NCBI GenBank assembly: GCA_030068075.1
Contig: CM057841.1
Span: forward strand, 40,899,030-40,963,029
Direction of reading: 5' to 3'
Source: Paguma larvata
Lineage: Eukaryota; Chordata; Mammalia; Carnivora; Viverridae
DNA length: 64,000 nt
Part shown: one piece after another, positions 44,299-53,999 of the stretch
Numbering within the stretch: position 1 is the stretch's first letter
Layout of the letters: every line of letters starts with the position of its first letter
The notes under the pieces: model-generated
The model's input: the letters and a program-made list of their open reading frames with translations, nothing else
Told to the model about the DNA's origin: nothing
Databases searched by the model: none
Made by a program: the position numbers and the translations under genes

Positions 44299-44375
44299 GT
44301 GCTTGCATCAGGAGCAGACATACTAAAAATTGGAACAATATGGAAGCAATCTCATGGTCTTTCTCAGTACAGTTT
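44299..44375 (+). pseudogene. U6 snRNA-like pseudogene, diverged
   Basis: The first 45 bases follow the U6 5' domain: 'gtgcttgcatcaggagcag' for the 5' stem-loop, then 'catactaaaaattggaac' for the U6 'atactaaaattggaac' core, then 'aata' and a weak match through 'catgg' to about 44375. The conserved ACAGAGA box is disrupted to 'atatgga', so it cannot be a working spliceosomal RNA. No A-tail is obvious. Chance similarity cannot be fully excluded. Confidence 0.55.
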
Positions 44376-44582
44376 TCCAGGGAGCTAAGAGTAATTGATT
44401 GAAATTGGCATAGAAGTTGAGATACATTTGCCATCTTCACCCTAGCCGCAGCCGGAACTAGTCCCTTATTTTTATTTGATTGGTTTGATCATCTTAATAC
44501 CAGTAATGCCTTATAATTTTTTGTATGGTTAGCTAGAAACCCAGCATAGATAACAGTTTGTGGATTTAAAATATCCAAGGAG
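44376..44582. other. Unassigned
   Basis: No feature recognised. Confidence 0.4.
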
Positions 44583-44788
44583 GAGTGCCTGGGTGGATCA
44601 GTTGGTTAAGTCCTCAACTCCTGATTTTGGCTCAAATCATGATCTCCTGGTCATGAGATCAAGCCTGGTGTTGGGCTCCATGCTGGGCATGAAGCCTGCT
44701 TCAGATTCCCTCTCTCCCTCTTCCTCTGCCCCTCTCTGCCCCCCACTCTCATTCTCTCACTCTCTCTTACTCTTCCTCTCCCCCAAAA
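44583..44788 (+). mobile_element. Carnivore SINE, older pan-carnivore body, sense
   Basis: Head 'agtgcctgggtggatcag', body 'ctcctgattttggctcaaat' and 'tgggcatgaagcctgcttc', pyrimidine-rich 3' part and short A run. The body differs from the felid-type copies. Flanking 'atatccaaggag' / 'aaatccagggag' is a diverged target duplication, consistent with greater age. Confidence 0.92.
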
Positions 44789-44814
44789 AAATCCAGGGAG
44801 ACAGCAATGTTGTC

Positions 44815-44931
44815 ATGAAAGAAGCAATGGACTTGGTTTTAGAAATTTTTATATCTGACAAACTGGGTGACCTTGGACAAGCCATATGCCTTATCAGAGT
44901 CTCACATCTTGTTGGGGAATGTCATCAAAAA
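44815..44931 (-). mobile_element. MIR SINE fragment, antisense
   Basis: 'acaaactgggtgaccttgg', 'acaagccatatgccttatc' then 'agagtctcacatcttg' is the reverse-complement MIR core. It ends where the putative solo LTR begins. Confidence 0.65.
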
Positions 44932-44935
44932 GATG

Positions 44936-45288
44936 TGACTGTCAAATGTCCCATGAGCTAGACCTGGGCACTCGGAGTTTCCTCATCCCCTTCCTTGTCC
45001 TTGGAATGTGCCTTTCCTGTTCCCAGAGGCTGCTCCAAGGTCATGGCCTTGAGATTGTGACATGGTATTGAGAACACTTGCATGGTATACGTGACTGAGC
45101 ACATTTAAAGCCTCTTTATAAACTTTTAAGATTTGGCAGGTGGGTGCAGGGACCCATTTATCTTGCTGCTGCATAAAACAAGCTTGCATGTAAGTTCCCT
45201 TTGCTATTAAATCCACCATCTACCAACCTGAAGTGCCCTGTCTCTTTCTTTGGCCTCTCCCTGTACTCCAGTGTAGGGGCTGGTTTCA
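44936..45288 (+). mobile_element. Candidate solo LTR (ERV class I-like)
   Basis: A 353 bp unit bounded by 5'-TG and CA-3' ('tgactgtcaaatgtccc' to 'ggggctggtttca'), flanked on both sides by 'gatg' (44932-44935 and 45289-45292), the 4 bp duplication typical of gammaretrovirus-like integration. Inside, a TATA-like 'tataaa' at 45117-45122 and an 'attaaa' polyadenylation-type signal at 45206-45211 are in U3 and R order. I cannot name the family, and no internal viral genes flank it. Confidence 0.6.
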
Positions 45289-45292
45289 GATG

Positions 45293-45434
45293 ACACCTGA
45301 GAAGCCCTGAGACCAACAGATATCACTGGTATGAAATAGCAAAATAAAGTTATTTCTCAGGATGGTACAATTTTGACCAACAAAAATGTGATTATATCAC
45401 ACTCAAGAGGGACATGATTTTTCATATTACATTT
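45293..45434. other. Unassigned
   Basis: No feature recognised. Confidence 0.35.
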
Positions 45435-45592
45435 TAGTAAGGCATTATAGTAGTTAAAAAAATCAACCTCTAGGTCACATATAAAGGCTTTGAACCAGGG
45501 CTTGGGAACTTCCTAGCTAGGTGACAATGAGCAAATGCCATAATCTTTCTAACCCTTAGTATTCTAATTTATAAAATGGTACTAAGTAGACC
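45435..45592 (-). mobile_element. MIR SINE, antisense
   Basis: 'aggctttgaaccagggctt', 'agctaggtgacaatgagc', 'cttagtattctaatttataa' follow the reverse-complement MIR. Confidence 0.75.
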
Positions 45593-46184
45593 AGATCATA
45601 GGCTATTCTTTACTGGTTCATGATAAACAGTAACAATAACCTTGGTTATTTTTGCATCTTTGTAGATGCAAATGATGCCTTCAAAGCAATGGTTAAGCCC
45701 CTAGTCCATGTCTTTCTTTAATTAAACAGCATTTACTGTGCCTTGTTATTCTTTAAGATGCATTACCTCACCAGAGACAGACATCAACAGTTACATCTAC
45801 TACTCTTGAGACCATAGGTCATAAACAGAATTAAACTCTTGAGTGCTGCTTCTTCTAGTGTTCTTCTTAGATTTTGTATTTTTGCTTTAGTCTTATAATT
45901 TTCCATGTAAGCTGATTGAACTAACTGACTTGGCAGTCGGAGAGATTGGTACATCTCCTGTTTCTGCTAATTTGTTAGTTGGCCCTCTATAACACTTAAT
46001 TTTCTAGGTCTCATCAAACTTGATAGGTAGGTAGGTAGATAGATAGATCGGATTTACGCTATCAAAGATTCAAAGATTCTGTGATTATATCAATGATTCT
46101 CTGAAAGCAAATTCATTTATTCCTGGAGTTCCTTTCTTACTCTTCACATGTAGAAAGTGTTCAACAAGCTCAAAAGAACACACA
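45593..46184. other. Unassigned stretch with (TAGA/TAGG)n
   Basis: A short array of three TAGG and three TAGA units lies at 46024-46049. No gene recognised. Confidence 0.45.
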
Positions 46185-46240
46185 AATATCAAGCACCTAC
46201 TATGTGCCTGACACCAGATACATACTTAATAAAGTCTGGA
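46185..46240 (+). mobile_element. MIR fragment, sense
   Basis: 'tcaagcacctactatgtgcc' plus 'tacatacttaataaag' is the MIR 5' core. Confidence 0.6.
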
Positions 46241-47054
46241 TAGTTTCTGAAACAAACAGCATTTTCTGTTATCAGTTCCTCAAACCAAGATTCTCATCTG
46301 TCTCCAATGCATTACAAGTAACTCACATGAATCCCACCTTTGTTAAACTCTGCAGTGGACCTAACGGCTCCCAAATTCCATATGGATGCATGTTGCTGAG
46401 CTTTGATTCATACTTAATTTCCTAAAATGAGAAGGGAGGATTAACTGAATGAAGAGCTGTGGTATAAAGAGCAACACATATGTCTTCTTGGCTAATGTCT
46501 GCTCTTTTTCCAGTTATTAGAGTTAATACCATCACAGGAAGGGAGCAGAGTTGTTTTCACCCGTAGAACAACAGGGGGAATGTGCTGCAGATAAGAAGTA
46601 CTTTTGGAAACGGAAACAGAATAGCTGTATACATGACAGCTTGATCTGGGAAGCCTGACAATCTTCCCCTTTTCCTCATCTTTTAATTCTGATTACTGCC
46701 AGACTGAGATCTATCTATCAGTTCTCAATACTCTTTGCAAGAAAGGTTTCATTGTGAAGGAGGGGGGCTGGCCTTATTTTACCAGTAGAAGGCTATTATC
46801 TTGCAACAGCTGTTTATAGTTAACTGCAGCCCATACTTAAAGCTGAGCACTGGAGCCTTATTTAGTGCCTGTGGATTTGCGGTGAACAGCGTCAGACTTA
46901 ACTCTTTCTTCCCCTGTAGTTGATGACTTTAGTGGATTCCAGATGGAGAGGGTCCTTAATAAAGAGGGTGTAAATAGATGGAGGGTTTCAGCTCACAAGT
47001 GGAGCAAACAATTCTTCCTAACGATGGTAACGATTGAGGTGTAATGATCTCTTA
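46241..47054. other. Single-copy stretch, candidate conserved element
   Basis: No repeat recognised from about 46480 to 46990. The block has an intact texture with E-box-like 'caacagctgtttatag' (46805-46820) and 'gttaactgcagcc'. Conservation is untested. Confidence 0.3.
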
Positions 47055-47250
47055 CAGATGTGGTGAGCACTTTGTAGGTATTATTTCAGTGAAGCTTGAC
47101 CCAAAGTGCTCTAATGTTGATATGATTGTCGCCATTTCACAGGTGAAGAAATGGAGGCTCAGGCAATGAATGCTGGGATTCAAATCCACATGAATCCGGT
47201 TATAGAGCCAGAGTGCTTAATTCCCACGTTGTATTGTACTAAGCCTCCCA
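47055..47250 (+). mobile_element. MIR SINE, sense, nearly full length
   Basis: 'gtggtgagcactttgtaggt', 'gtcgccatttcacaggtga', 'agaaatggaggctcaggc', 'gggattcaaatccacatg' and the 3' 'gtgcttaattcccacg' are all in order. Confidence 0.88.
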
Positions 47251-47259
47251 TTATTCCAG

Positions 47260-47535
47260 AAGTATTATCTGAGAATATTCTAGGTGCTTTGCACTGTGGT
47301 GCTGCTCTATCTATTAGGGATGGAAAGTTTCCACCCAGCAGACTATCAGGGTGGCCAGAAAGGTGAGTGAATACAGGTGACATACTGCAAATAATGAAAA
47401 GCAGTAAAAACTACAGAGACTTCTCAGGGCAGAGAGAGTAGATGAGGACCCAGAGGAATTTAGGGAAAGTGCAGAGTTTACTATAAAACAAAGCAAAAAC
47501 AAAAACCCACTAATTTCAAGAAGAGAACACAGCTG
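47260..47535 (-). mobile_element. L2 LINE, antisense, left part
   Basis: 'ttctaggtgctttgcactg' and 'agggtggccagaaaggtga' then purine-rich text fit the reverse-complement L2. Confidence 0.6.
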
Positions 47536-47538
47536 CAA

Positions 47539-47581
<43 letters not shown>

Positions 47582-47582
47582 G
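47536..47582. repeat. (AAAT)n microsatellite inside L2
   Basis: Eleven to twelve perfect AAAT units. L2 has a natural AAATAA-rich spot in this orientation, so expansion in situ is the likely origin. Length predicts polymorphism. Confidence 0.97.
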
Positions 47583-47900
47583 GAATAGTACAGATTTAAT
47601 CAGAGGATTGAGGGGGCCAGGGGATACGACCAGAATCCCAGGAGCATCTTGGCAGCCCAGCCAGGAACTTAGACTTGATTCTCCAGGATATGAGCAACAA
47701 GCTGGTCAGATGCGCAGTTCAGAAGGATCACTCCGGATGCGGTGGGAAGATGTTTTGGAGTGAGCAAAGCGGAGGAGGTGAGAAGAGTTAGGACGCACTG
47801 TGGTGATCCAGGAAGAGGAGAATGGTGCCAGGACGGTGGAAATGGGCAGAGGGAACCGGATGAAACAGATGCATCGCAGGTAAGAACACATAAAATGGTG
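47583..47900 (-). mobile_element. L2 LINE, antisense, right part
   Basis: 'gttcagaaggatcactccgg', 'gtggtgatccaggaagagg' and 'gagaatggtgccaggacgg' follow the reverse-complement L2 block reading like 'aaaaggatcactctggctg'. Several CpGs survive. Confidence 0.75.
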
Positions 47901-48063
47901 TTCAGCCTCCTTGCCTTACCAAAGACTAAAAAGAGGTTAACTTTTCCAGCAGGAAGTTGGAAGGAACATTGCTCCAACCACTAACTCAACCCCAAATGAC
48001 ATACATTCCTGAGGGTTACAATGCTAATCAGTGGCATTTGGCTGTGGTGGGTGAGACTATGCC

Positions 48064-48064
<1 letters not shown>
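47901..48064. other. Unassigned
   Basis: No feature recognised. Confidence 0.4.

Positions 48065-48112
<48 letters not shown>
48065..48112. repeat. (CA)n microsatellite
   Basis: About 20 perfect CA units, then an AAAC interruption and four more units. Likely polymorphic. Confidence 0.97.
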
Positions 48113-48229
48113 AGAGTTTCATTTTCTCAGCACGTCTGGAATTTTTGTTCTTCTTTGTTTGACTCCAACATCTTTCCTGATGACAAAGGAAACCAAAGAT
48201 CTCGCAGTCCATTGTTAAGCACAAAGAGA

Positions 48230-48670
48230 GGCGAAGTCGGGGGTTGTGGGGGAAAAGTTGGCGGACTCGGAATTTTTATTCTCTGCGAGGAGGTTCGCAA
48301 CAATTCACAGTGGGAGAGAGAGTGGCTTGCCAGAGGGCTCCATGTGACTGGGCTAAACTAGAAGAATATGTCAAGTTCAAGATGAAAAGACAGCCCTTGC
48401 AAGTTGAAACGGAGCTGGGAGCTAATGGAGCTGGGGAAGGGGGCCTTTACAAAGAAAAGTGCTTATTTGCAAACTCGTTTCTCTGTAGCAAATGCTCCCA
48501 GGACCTCTGGCAAAAGGAATTTCTGGACACAGGCCTTCCCGTAGAGCTGTTAGTGATCTGCGGTTAATTACCTCTCGCCAGGCTCCCCTTCTGCAGCCAA
48601 TCGGTGGGGCGGCTGCAGAGGTTTGGGGCGGAGGTTTTGCCCTTTTAATTCCAACATTCGACAAAGTTAA
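48230..48670. promoter_or_regulatory. CpG-enriched CCAAT/GC-box segment, candidate regulatory element
   Basis: About 15 CpGs in 440 bp, well above the surrounding L2, CA-repeat and AT-rich DNA. A CCAAT box (48597-48601) is followed by two GGGGCGG Sp1-type boxes (48606-48612 and 48625-48631), with CTGCAG palindromes at 48591-48596 and 48613-48618 bracketing the first pair, and a TAATTA core at 48565-48570. This layout resembles a TATA-less promoter or an enhancer core reading either way. No downstream exon is recognised, and a 107-codon frame (48244-48567) overlapping it has no known motif. Confidence 0.45.
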
Positions 48671-49035
48671 AGTCTTACAACTGCAGAGTTAGAAGAAACC
48701 TTACTTTTTCTGCTTTAAGTTCCTAATTTTTACAGTGGCAGGGGTCCTGGGTCAGACAAAGCAGGGAGAAAGGCAAGGCCACCGTGGGAGGCCTTGGGGG
48801 TCTGTGGGTGGTCTCTGAGCAAGGTGGGGCCCTCATCGTGGGTGGGTATTCTAGGAGATCCTGACCGTCACTCAGCAAGAAGGTCTGCCCTCCTTGTAGG
48901 AGGTGGAGTGTTACTGTCACTTAGGTCCAGATTTGCTTCCACTGGCCAGATGGGCTAAGGCCACTTGGAGTACTGCCCTTTTATGTTCCCATTCATTTAC
49001 AGCAAAATAAAACCAATCTTTACTGAGAAGAAAGT
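48671..49035. other. Unassigned single-copy stretch
   Basis: G-rich at 48735-48850, then unremarkable. No gene recognised. Confidence 0.4.
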
Positions 49036-49340
49036 GCATTAGTCAGATTAGTCAGGGCTCTGCATAGATAAGTAGATAAATGGAGATTTATTTTGAGGAA
49101 TTAACTGATGGGATTGTAGGTGCTGGCAAACCTGAAATAGATAGGGCAGGCTAGGAAGCTGGAGGTTCAGGTCAGAGTTGATGTTGTGGTCTCGAGGAGA
49201 ATTCTTTCATCATCGGGAAGCCTCTCTTTGCTCTTCAGGTCTTCAACTGACTGGATGAGGCCCACTTACGTTATGGAGGGTAATTTGCTTTATGTGAACC
49301 CCACCGATTTAAATGTTAATTACTCTTTAAAAACATATTT
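49036..49340 (-). mobile_element. ERVL/MLT2-like LTR, antisense, left part
   Basis: 'agtcagggctctgcatag', 'ggagatttattttgagg', 'tcaactgactggatgagg' and 'gatttaaatgttaat' follow, in reverse complement, an old LTR whose sense end reads 'tgtgatggttaatttta'. The SINE at 49341 splits it. Subfamily is uncertain. Confidence 0.72.
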
Positions 49341-49563
49341 GGGGTCATCTGGCGGTTCAGTCAGTTTAAGCATCAGTCTGAGTCTTGATCTCAGCTCAGG
49401 TCATGATCTCTCAGTTTCATGAGTTCGAGCGCCACATTGGGCTCTGTGCTGACAGCTCACAGCCTGCTTGGGTTTCTCTCTCTCCACTCTCTCTCTGCCC
49501 CTTCCCCGCTCATGCGTACACACTCTGTCTCTCAAAATAAAGAAATAAACATTAAAACAAAAC
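49341..49563 (+). mobile_element. Carnivore SINE (felid type), sense, inside an LTR
   Basis: Head 'ggggtcatctggcggttcag' (mutated at the usual 'gcctgggtgg'), 'gagttcgagcgccac', body 'tgctgacagctcacagcc', A-rich tail. Target duplication 'aaaaacatattt' / 'aaaacatatata'. Confidence 0.93.
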
Positions 49564-49643
49564 AAAACATATATACCTGTGTTTAACAAAACCACTGAGA
49601 ACCACAGCCTAGCTAGGTTGACAAATAAAATTAACCATCACAG
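49564..49643 (-). mobile_element. ERVL/MLT2-like LTR, antisense, right end
   Basis: 'gaccacagcctagctagg' type text and 'aaattaaccatcacag' complete the LTR terminal sequence. Confidence 0.72.
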
Positions 49644-49959
49644 AAGGAATTCCAACAGTGTCCAAAACGTGTCCACGGTGTATATTCTGAAATCCTGGGG
49701 ATAAAGTCCCTGTCCAGGGGTGTTGATCCTTCCTCCCCTGACAAGAGTTTAACACATGCTGTTATAGACCTATCTGCATCCCAGCCCACCTCTTCATCCC
49801 TAATCTTAGCATTTCCTTATTCCAAAAGTGACCATGAATCATAAAATGAGCAAAGCCCAGGACTCTGCTTCTAGATCTAGTAACTAGCATGAGCCTCTGG
49901 CAGGGGACTTTTGAGGAATCTAGAAACTCTAGGGTTCTTTGGTGCCTTTTATCTCCACG
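49644..49959. other. Unassigned
   Basis: No gene or clear repeat. Confidence 0.4.
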
Positions 49960-50698
49960 ACTTATTCATTCCATAACTGGAAGCCTGTTGACCCATTTTA
50001 GCCAGCCCCCCTCTCCCCTCCCTTGCAGCAACCATCAGTGTGCTCTCTGTATTTATGGCTCTGTTTCTGCTTTTTGTTTGTTTATTCATTTGTTTTTTTT
50101 TAGATTCCACACGTAAGTGAAATCATATGGTATTTGTCTTTGACTTATTTCATGCAGCATAATATCCTTGAGGTCCATCCATGTTGTCACAAACGGTAAG
50201 ATCTCATCCTTCTCGTGCCTGAGTAATACTTCATTGTATATATACGTCACATCTTCTTTGTTCATTTATCAGTGGATGCTTGGGTTGCTTCCATATATCG
50301 ACTATTGTAAATAGTGCTGTACTAAAGATAGGAGTTTCTGTTTTCTTTAGATAAATACCCAGTACTGGAATTACTGGGTCATATGGTATTTCTCCTTTTA
50401 ATTTTTTGAGGAAAATATACTGTTTTCCGTAGTGGCTACATCAGTTTGCCTTCCCACCAAAAGTGCGTGAGGGTTCCTTTTTCTCATCTTCACTAACACC
50501 TGTTATTTCATGTCTTTTTAAGTTCAGCCACTTTGACAGGTGTAACCTGATAACTCATTGTGGTTTAGATTTAAGATCCCCTGATGATTAGTACTGTTGA
50601 ACAACATCTTTTCATGTGTGTGTTGCACATCTACATGTCTTTTTTTTGGAGAAAAAATGTCTATTCAGGTCCTCTGCCCATTTTTCAATTGGTTGTTT
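49960..50698 (-). mobile_element. L1, 3' UTR and ORF2 end, antisense, left part
   Basis: 'cattccataactggaagcc', 'agattccacacgtaagtg', 'gtccatccatgttgtcac' and 'gtggctacatcagtttgcc' are antisense L1 3' landmarks. Interrupted at 50699 by a 7SK-derived insertion and continued at 50964. Confidence 0.88.
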
Positions 50699-50947
50699 GG
50701 GATATGAGCGCGATCTGGCTGCGACATTTGTCACCCCATTGATCACCAGGGTTAATTTGGCTGATCTGGCTGACTAGGCAGGTGTCTCCTTCCTCCCTCA
50801 CCACTCCATGTGTGTCCCTCCCAAAGCTGCACGTTTGGTCAAAGAGGACAACTTTCCTTGATAGAGGAGGACCATTCTTCAGTCAAGGGTGTACGAGTAG
50901 CTGTGCTCCCCTGCTAGAACCTCCAAACAAGCTCTCGAGGTCCATTT
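50699..50947 (+). pseudogene. 7SK snRNA retropseudogene, 3'-truncated and tailless
   Basis: Follows 7SK RNA from its first base: 'ggatatgagcgcgatctgg', 'gctgcgacatttgtcacccc', 'ccttcctccctcacc', 'gatagaggaggacc', 'tacgagtagctg', 'gctagaacctccaaacaag', stopping at 'ggtccattt' after about 248 of roughly 330 nucleotides. The known HEXIM-binding 5' hairpin is still recognisable ('gatct' motifs) but several paired positions have changed. Most changes are C-to-T or G-to-A at former CpGs. Flanks 'tcaattggttgtttgg' (50685-50700) and 'tcaattggattgtttgg' (50947-50963) form a target duplication. There is no A-tail and no upstream 7SK promoter. Confidence 0.95.
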
Positions 50948-50963
50948 CAATTGGATTGTTTGG

Positions 50964-52600
50964 AGTTTTTGGTGTTGAGTTATATAAGTTCTTTACATAT
51001 TTTGGATATTAACCCCTTATTGAATATCCCATTTATGACTATTTTCTTCCATTCAGCAGATTGCCTTTCATTTCGTTGATGGTCTCTTTTACTATGCAAA
51101 AGGCTTATATTTTGGTGTAGCGCCAATAGTTTATTTTTGCTTTCATTTCCCTTGCTTGAGGAGACAAATCTGGAAAAATGTTGCTAAGGTCAGTGTCAGA
51201 TAAATTACTGCCTATGTTTTCTTCTAGGAGTTTTATGATTTCATGTCTCACATTTAGGTCCTTAACCCATTTTGAGTTTATTTTTGTCTCTGGGATAAGA
51301 AAGTTGTCTGGTTTTACCAGCACCATTTATTGAAGAGACTGTCTTTTCATTGTATATTCTTGCCTCCATTGTCATAGATCAATTGGCCATATAAACATGG
51401 TTTTATTTCTGCTGTCTATTCTGTGTGTCTGTTTTTGTGCCAGTATCATACTATTTTGATTACCACAGCTTTGTAGTGTATCTTGAATTTTGGAATTGTG
51501 AGACCTCCACATTTGTTGTTCTTTCTCAAGATTATTCTTGCTATTCAGGCTCTTCTGTAGTTCCATACAAATTTTAGGATTATTTTGTTCTAGGTCTGTG
51601 AAAAATGCTGTTGGTATTTTCATCACGATTGCATTGACTATGTAGGGTGCCTTGGGCAATGTGGACATTTTAACGACATTTTTCTAATCCATGAGCATGG
51701 ACTATCTTTCCATTTGTTTAGGTCATCTTCAATTTCTTTCAACAATGTTTTATAGTTTTCAGAGTACAATCTTTCATCTCCTAGGTTCAGTTTATTCCTA
51801 GATATTTTATTTTTTTGGTGCAATTGTAAGGAGGACTGTTTTCTTAATTTGTCTTTCTGCTAATTTGTTATTAGTGTATGGAAATTAAACAAATTTCTGT
51901 GTATTAATTTTGTATCCTGCAACTTTACTGAATTAATTTATTATTTCTAATAGTTTTTGGTGGAGGCTTTAGGTTTTCTATGTACAGTATCATGTCATCG
52001 GCAAATAATAATAATTTAACTTCTTCCTTGCCAATTTGGATTCCTTTTATTTCTTTTTTGTCTGATTGTTGTGGCTACAGCTTCCAATACTATGTTGAAT
52101 AAAAGTAGTGAGAGTGGACATTCTTGTCTCTTTCCCAAACTTAGTGGAAAACTCTCACTTTTTTACCATTGAATACGATGTTAGCTGTGGGTTTTTCATG
52201 CGTAGCCTTTATTATGTTGAGGTATGTTCTCTCTAAACCCGCTTAGTAGAGAATTTTTATCATGAATGTATGTTGAATTTTGTATCTATTTGAGATGTTC
52301 ATAGGGTTTTTATAATAATCTTTTTTGATGTGGTTTATCACATTGATTGGTTTGTGAATATCGAACCATCCTTGTATCCCCAGAATAAATCCCACTTGAT
52401 TGTGGTGAGGTAATGCTTGTCTTGTAGAATGTATTTGGAAACTTTTCTTCCTCCTCTATTTTTTGGAATAGTTTGAGGATAATAGGTGTTAACTCTTCAG
52501 AGTTCACTTGTGAAGCCATCTGGCCCTGACTTTTGTTTGTTGGGAGTTTCTTTTTCTTTTTAATGAACTTTCCATTTTTCTTGTGGTTGTTGTTGCTTTT
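50964..52600 (-). mobile_element. L1 ORF2 reverse transcriptase to C-terminus, antisense, right part
   Basis: On the minus strand the frames read L1 ORF2: 52310-52519 (E-E-L-T-P-I-I-L-K-L-F-Q-K-I-E), 51638-51823 (Y-S-E-N-Y-K-T-L-L-K-E-I-E-D-D, P-C-S-W-I), 51372-51668 and 51105-51326 (N-I-G-S-N-L-S-D, K-A-K-I-N-Y-W). The reverse-transcriptase catalytic segment F-A-D-D-M-I-L is readable at about 51990-52012. Frameshifts and stops split the frame, and the 5' part is lost near 52560-52600. Dead element. Confidence 0.93.
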
Positions 52601-53429
52601 TATGTTTTTTATTTTTTAAAAAAAAGAGAGACAACACAAGTGGAGAAAATGTCTGGGAGACACAAATTTAAAACAAAAATCAAAAAGTTAGAACTAAAAT
52701 ATTACTTTCTTATTTAAAAAAAAGTATCACTGTCTAATATTGTTTTTTATACTGCTTTTGGCCTGAACATCAGATTATGTAAGAGAAGGGGAAGCCAATC
52801 CCTTGGATTGGAATAAAGACTTATACTGGGGTTTTCCAGACTTTAAGTGAACATATTCTTAGAAGCCCCATTAGTTTTTTCTCTGCCTCAGAAGGGGTAA
52901 TATTTGTAAATACAGGTGGAAAGTCATGGTATGGGTCTTTGGTTTAGGTAAAGGTTATGACCTAAGAAATTCCTTTAAAAATTCATATTCACAAATGCCT
53001 CACTAGCACATAATTAACCCCCACATAATCCAGTAAAACATAGCTAAAACCTTGGAGTGATCCAACTCAATCTTTAAAAAGAATCACTCATTATTACATG
53101 ATGAGAAGGAAAAACAAGACCACTTGAAGTTTTGGGTGCTCGTAGGCAGGTTAAGGACATTTGCAGGTTGAAAAGTCTTATGATTTTGCCAGTGTCATGG
53201 TAAATATTTATGCACAGGCCTCATAGAAATGGCATACCATAGACCCATGAGGCCTGATAAAATTCTAACGTCCCTTAGTCAATGCCAAATGCATAAGACT
53301 TTTCAGATGCCTCCTGATAGGCATGACTGACCAAGGTTGCCTTCAAATCTGTGCTTCTCCCTTTGTAGCAGTCCTTGCCATCATGGTGAATAAATTGCTG
53401 ATTCAGTGGTTTATTTGATGGTCTTTCTC
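52601..53429. other. Unassigned AT-rich stretch
   Basis: T- and A-rich junction at 52590-52730, then single-copy sequence. No gene recognised. Confidence 0.4.
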
Positions 53430-53545
53430 CTCTGCTGGATGGTGAAATCTGTAAGGGCAAGGATCTGAGCCTAGTGTAATAGTTGACTTAACACTGGGTA
53501 AACTATAGCTTGATGAACACTCATCAGATGAATGAATGTATTGAC
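53430..53545 (+). mobile_element. L2 LINE 3' end, sense
   Basis: 'ggatggtgaaatctgtaagg', 'caaggatctgagcctag', terminal 'agatgaatgaatg' fit the L2 end. Confidence 0.65.
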
Positions 53546-53999
53546 CAACCAACCAGTAGCCAAAGTACTACATTCCTTGAGCATGATTAAGCAGGTACTT
53601 TTATTCACATGGTCCTATCTGCTTCCAGTTACCATAGATACAAATAAAACTTAAGTTTTCCCTCTCTTTTTACTTTCTTCTCTTGAGTCATAGACATTGA
53701 TAACTTTCTCCATACTTTCAGGGGTATTTAGAAGTTACAACATATTTGAGGCTGCCCCCGTTTTCTGCTACCACTCCCCATGGATTAAGTCTTAGAAAAG
53801 CAACATCAATGTGTCAGTGTTTGCCAACTACCCATCTTTTATCTTCCTTTCCTACAAGTTACTTCAAAGCTTGAAGACATTAGTCAAACTGCTCTGTAAT
53901 TTTATCTACATCTGTTAATTTGTTCTCATTCCTAGCCACTTTCCACCACCCCCTGAGTGCCCCACCCCACCACAGCGTAGAGATACATATAGAGAAATG
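53546..53999. other. Unassigned
   Basis: No gene recognised. Confidence 0.4.

Noticed and set aside
48244..48567. 107-codon frame inside the CpG-enriched segment
   Set aside because: No motif or homology recognised. CpG and promoter-type motifs lie mostly downstream of it. Kept only as context for the regulatory candidate.
50699..50947. Functional 7SK gene or 7SL-derived element
   Set aside because: It is 3'-truncated, lacks the upstream polymerase III promoter, has many CpG-type substitutions and sits between target duplications inside an L1. The sequence matches 7SK, not 7SL.
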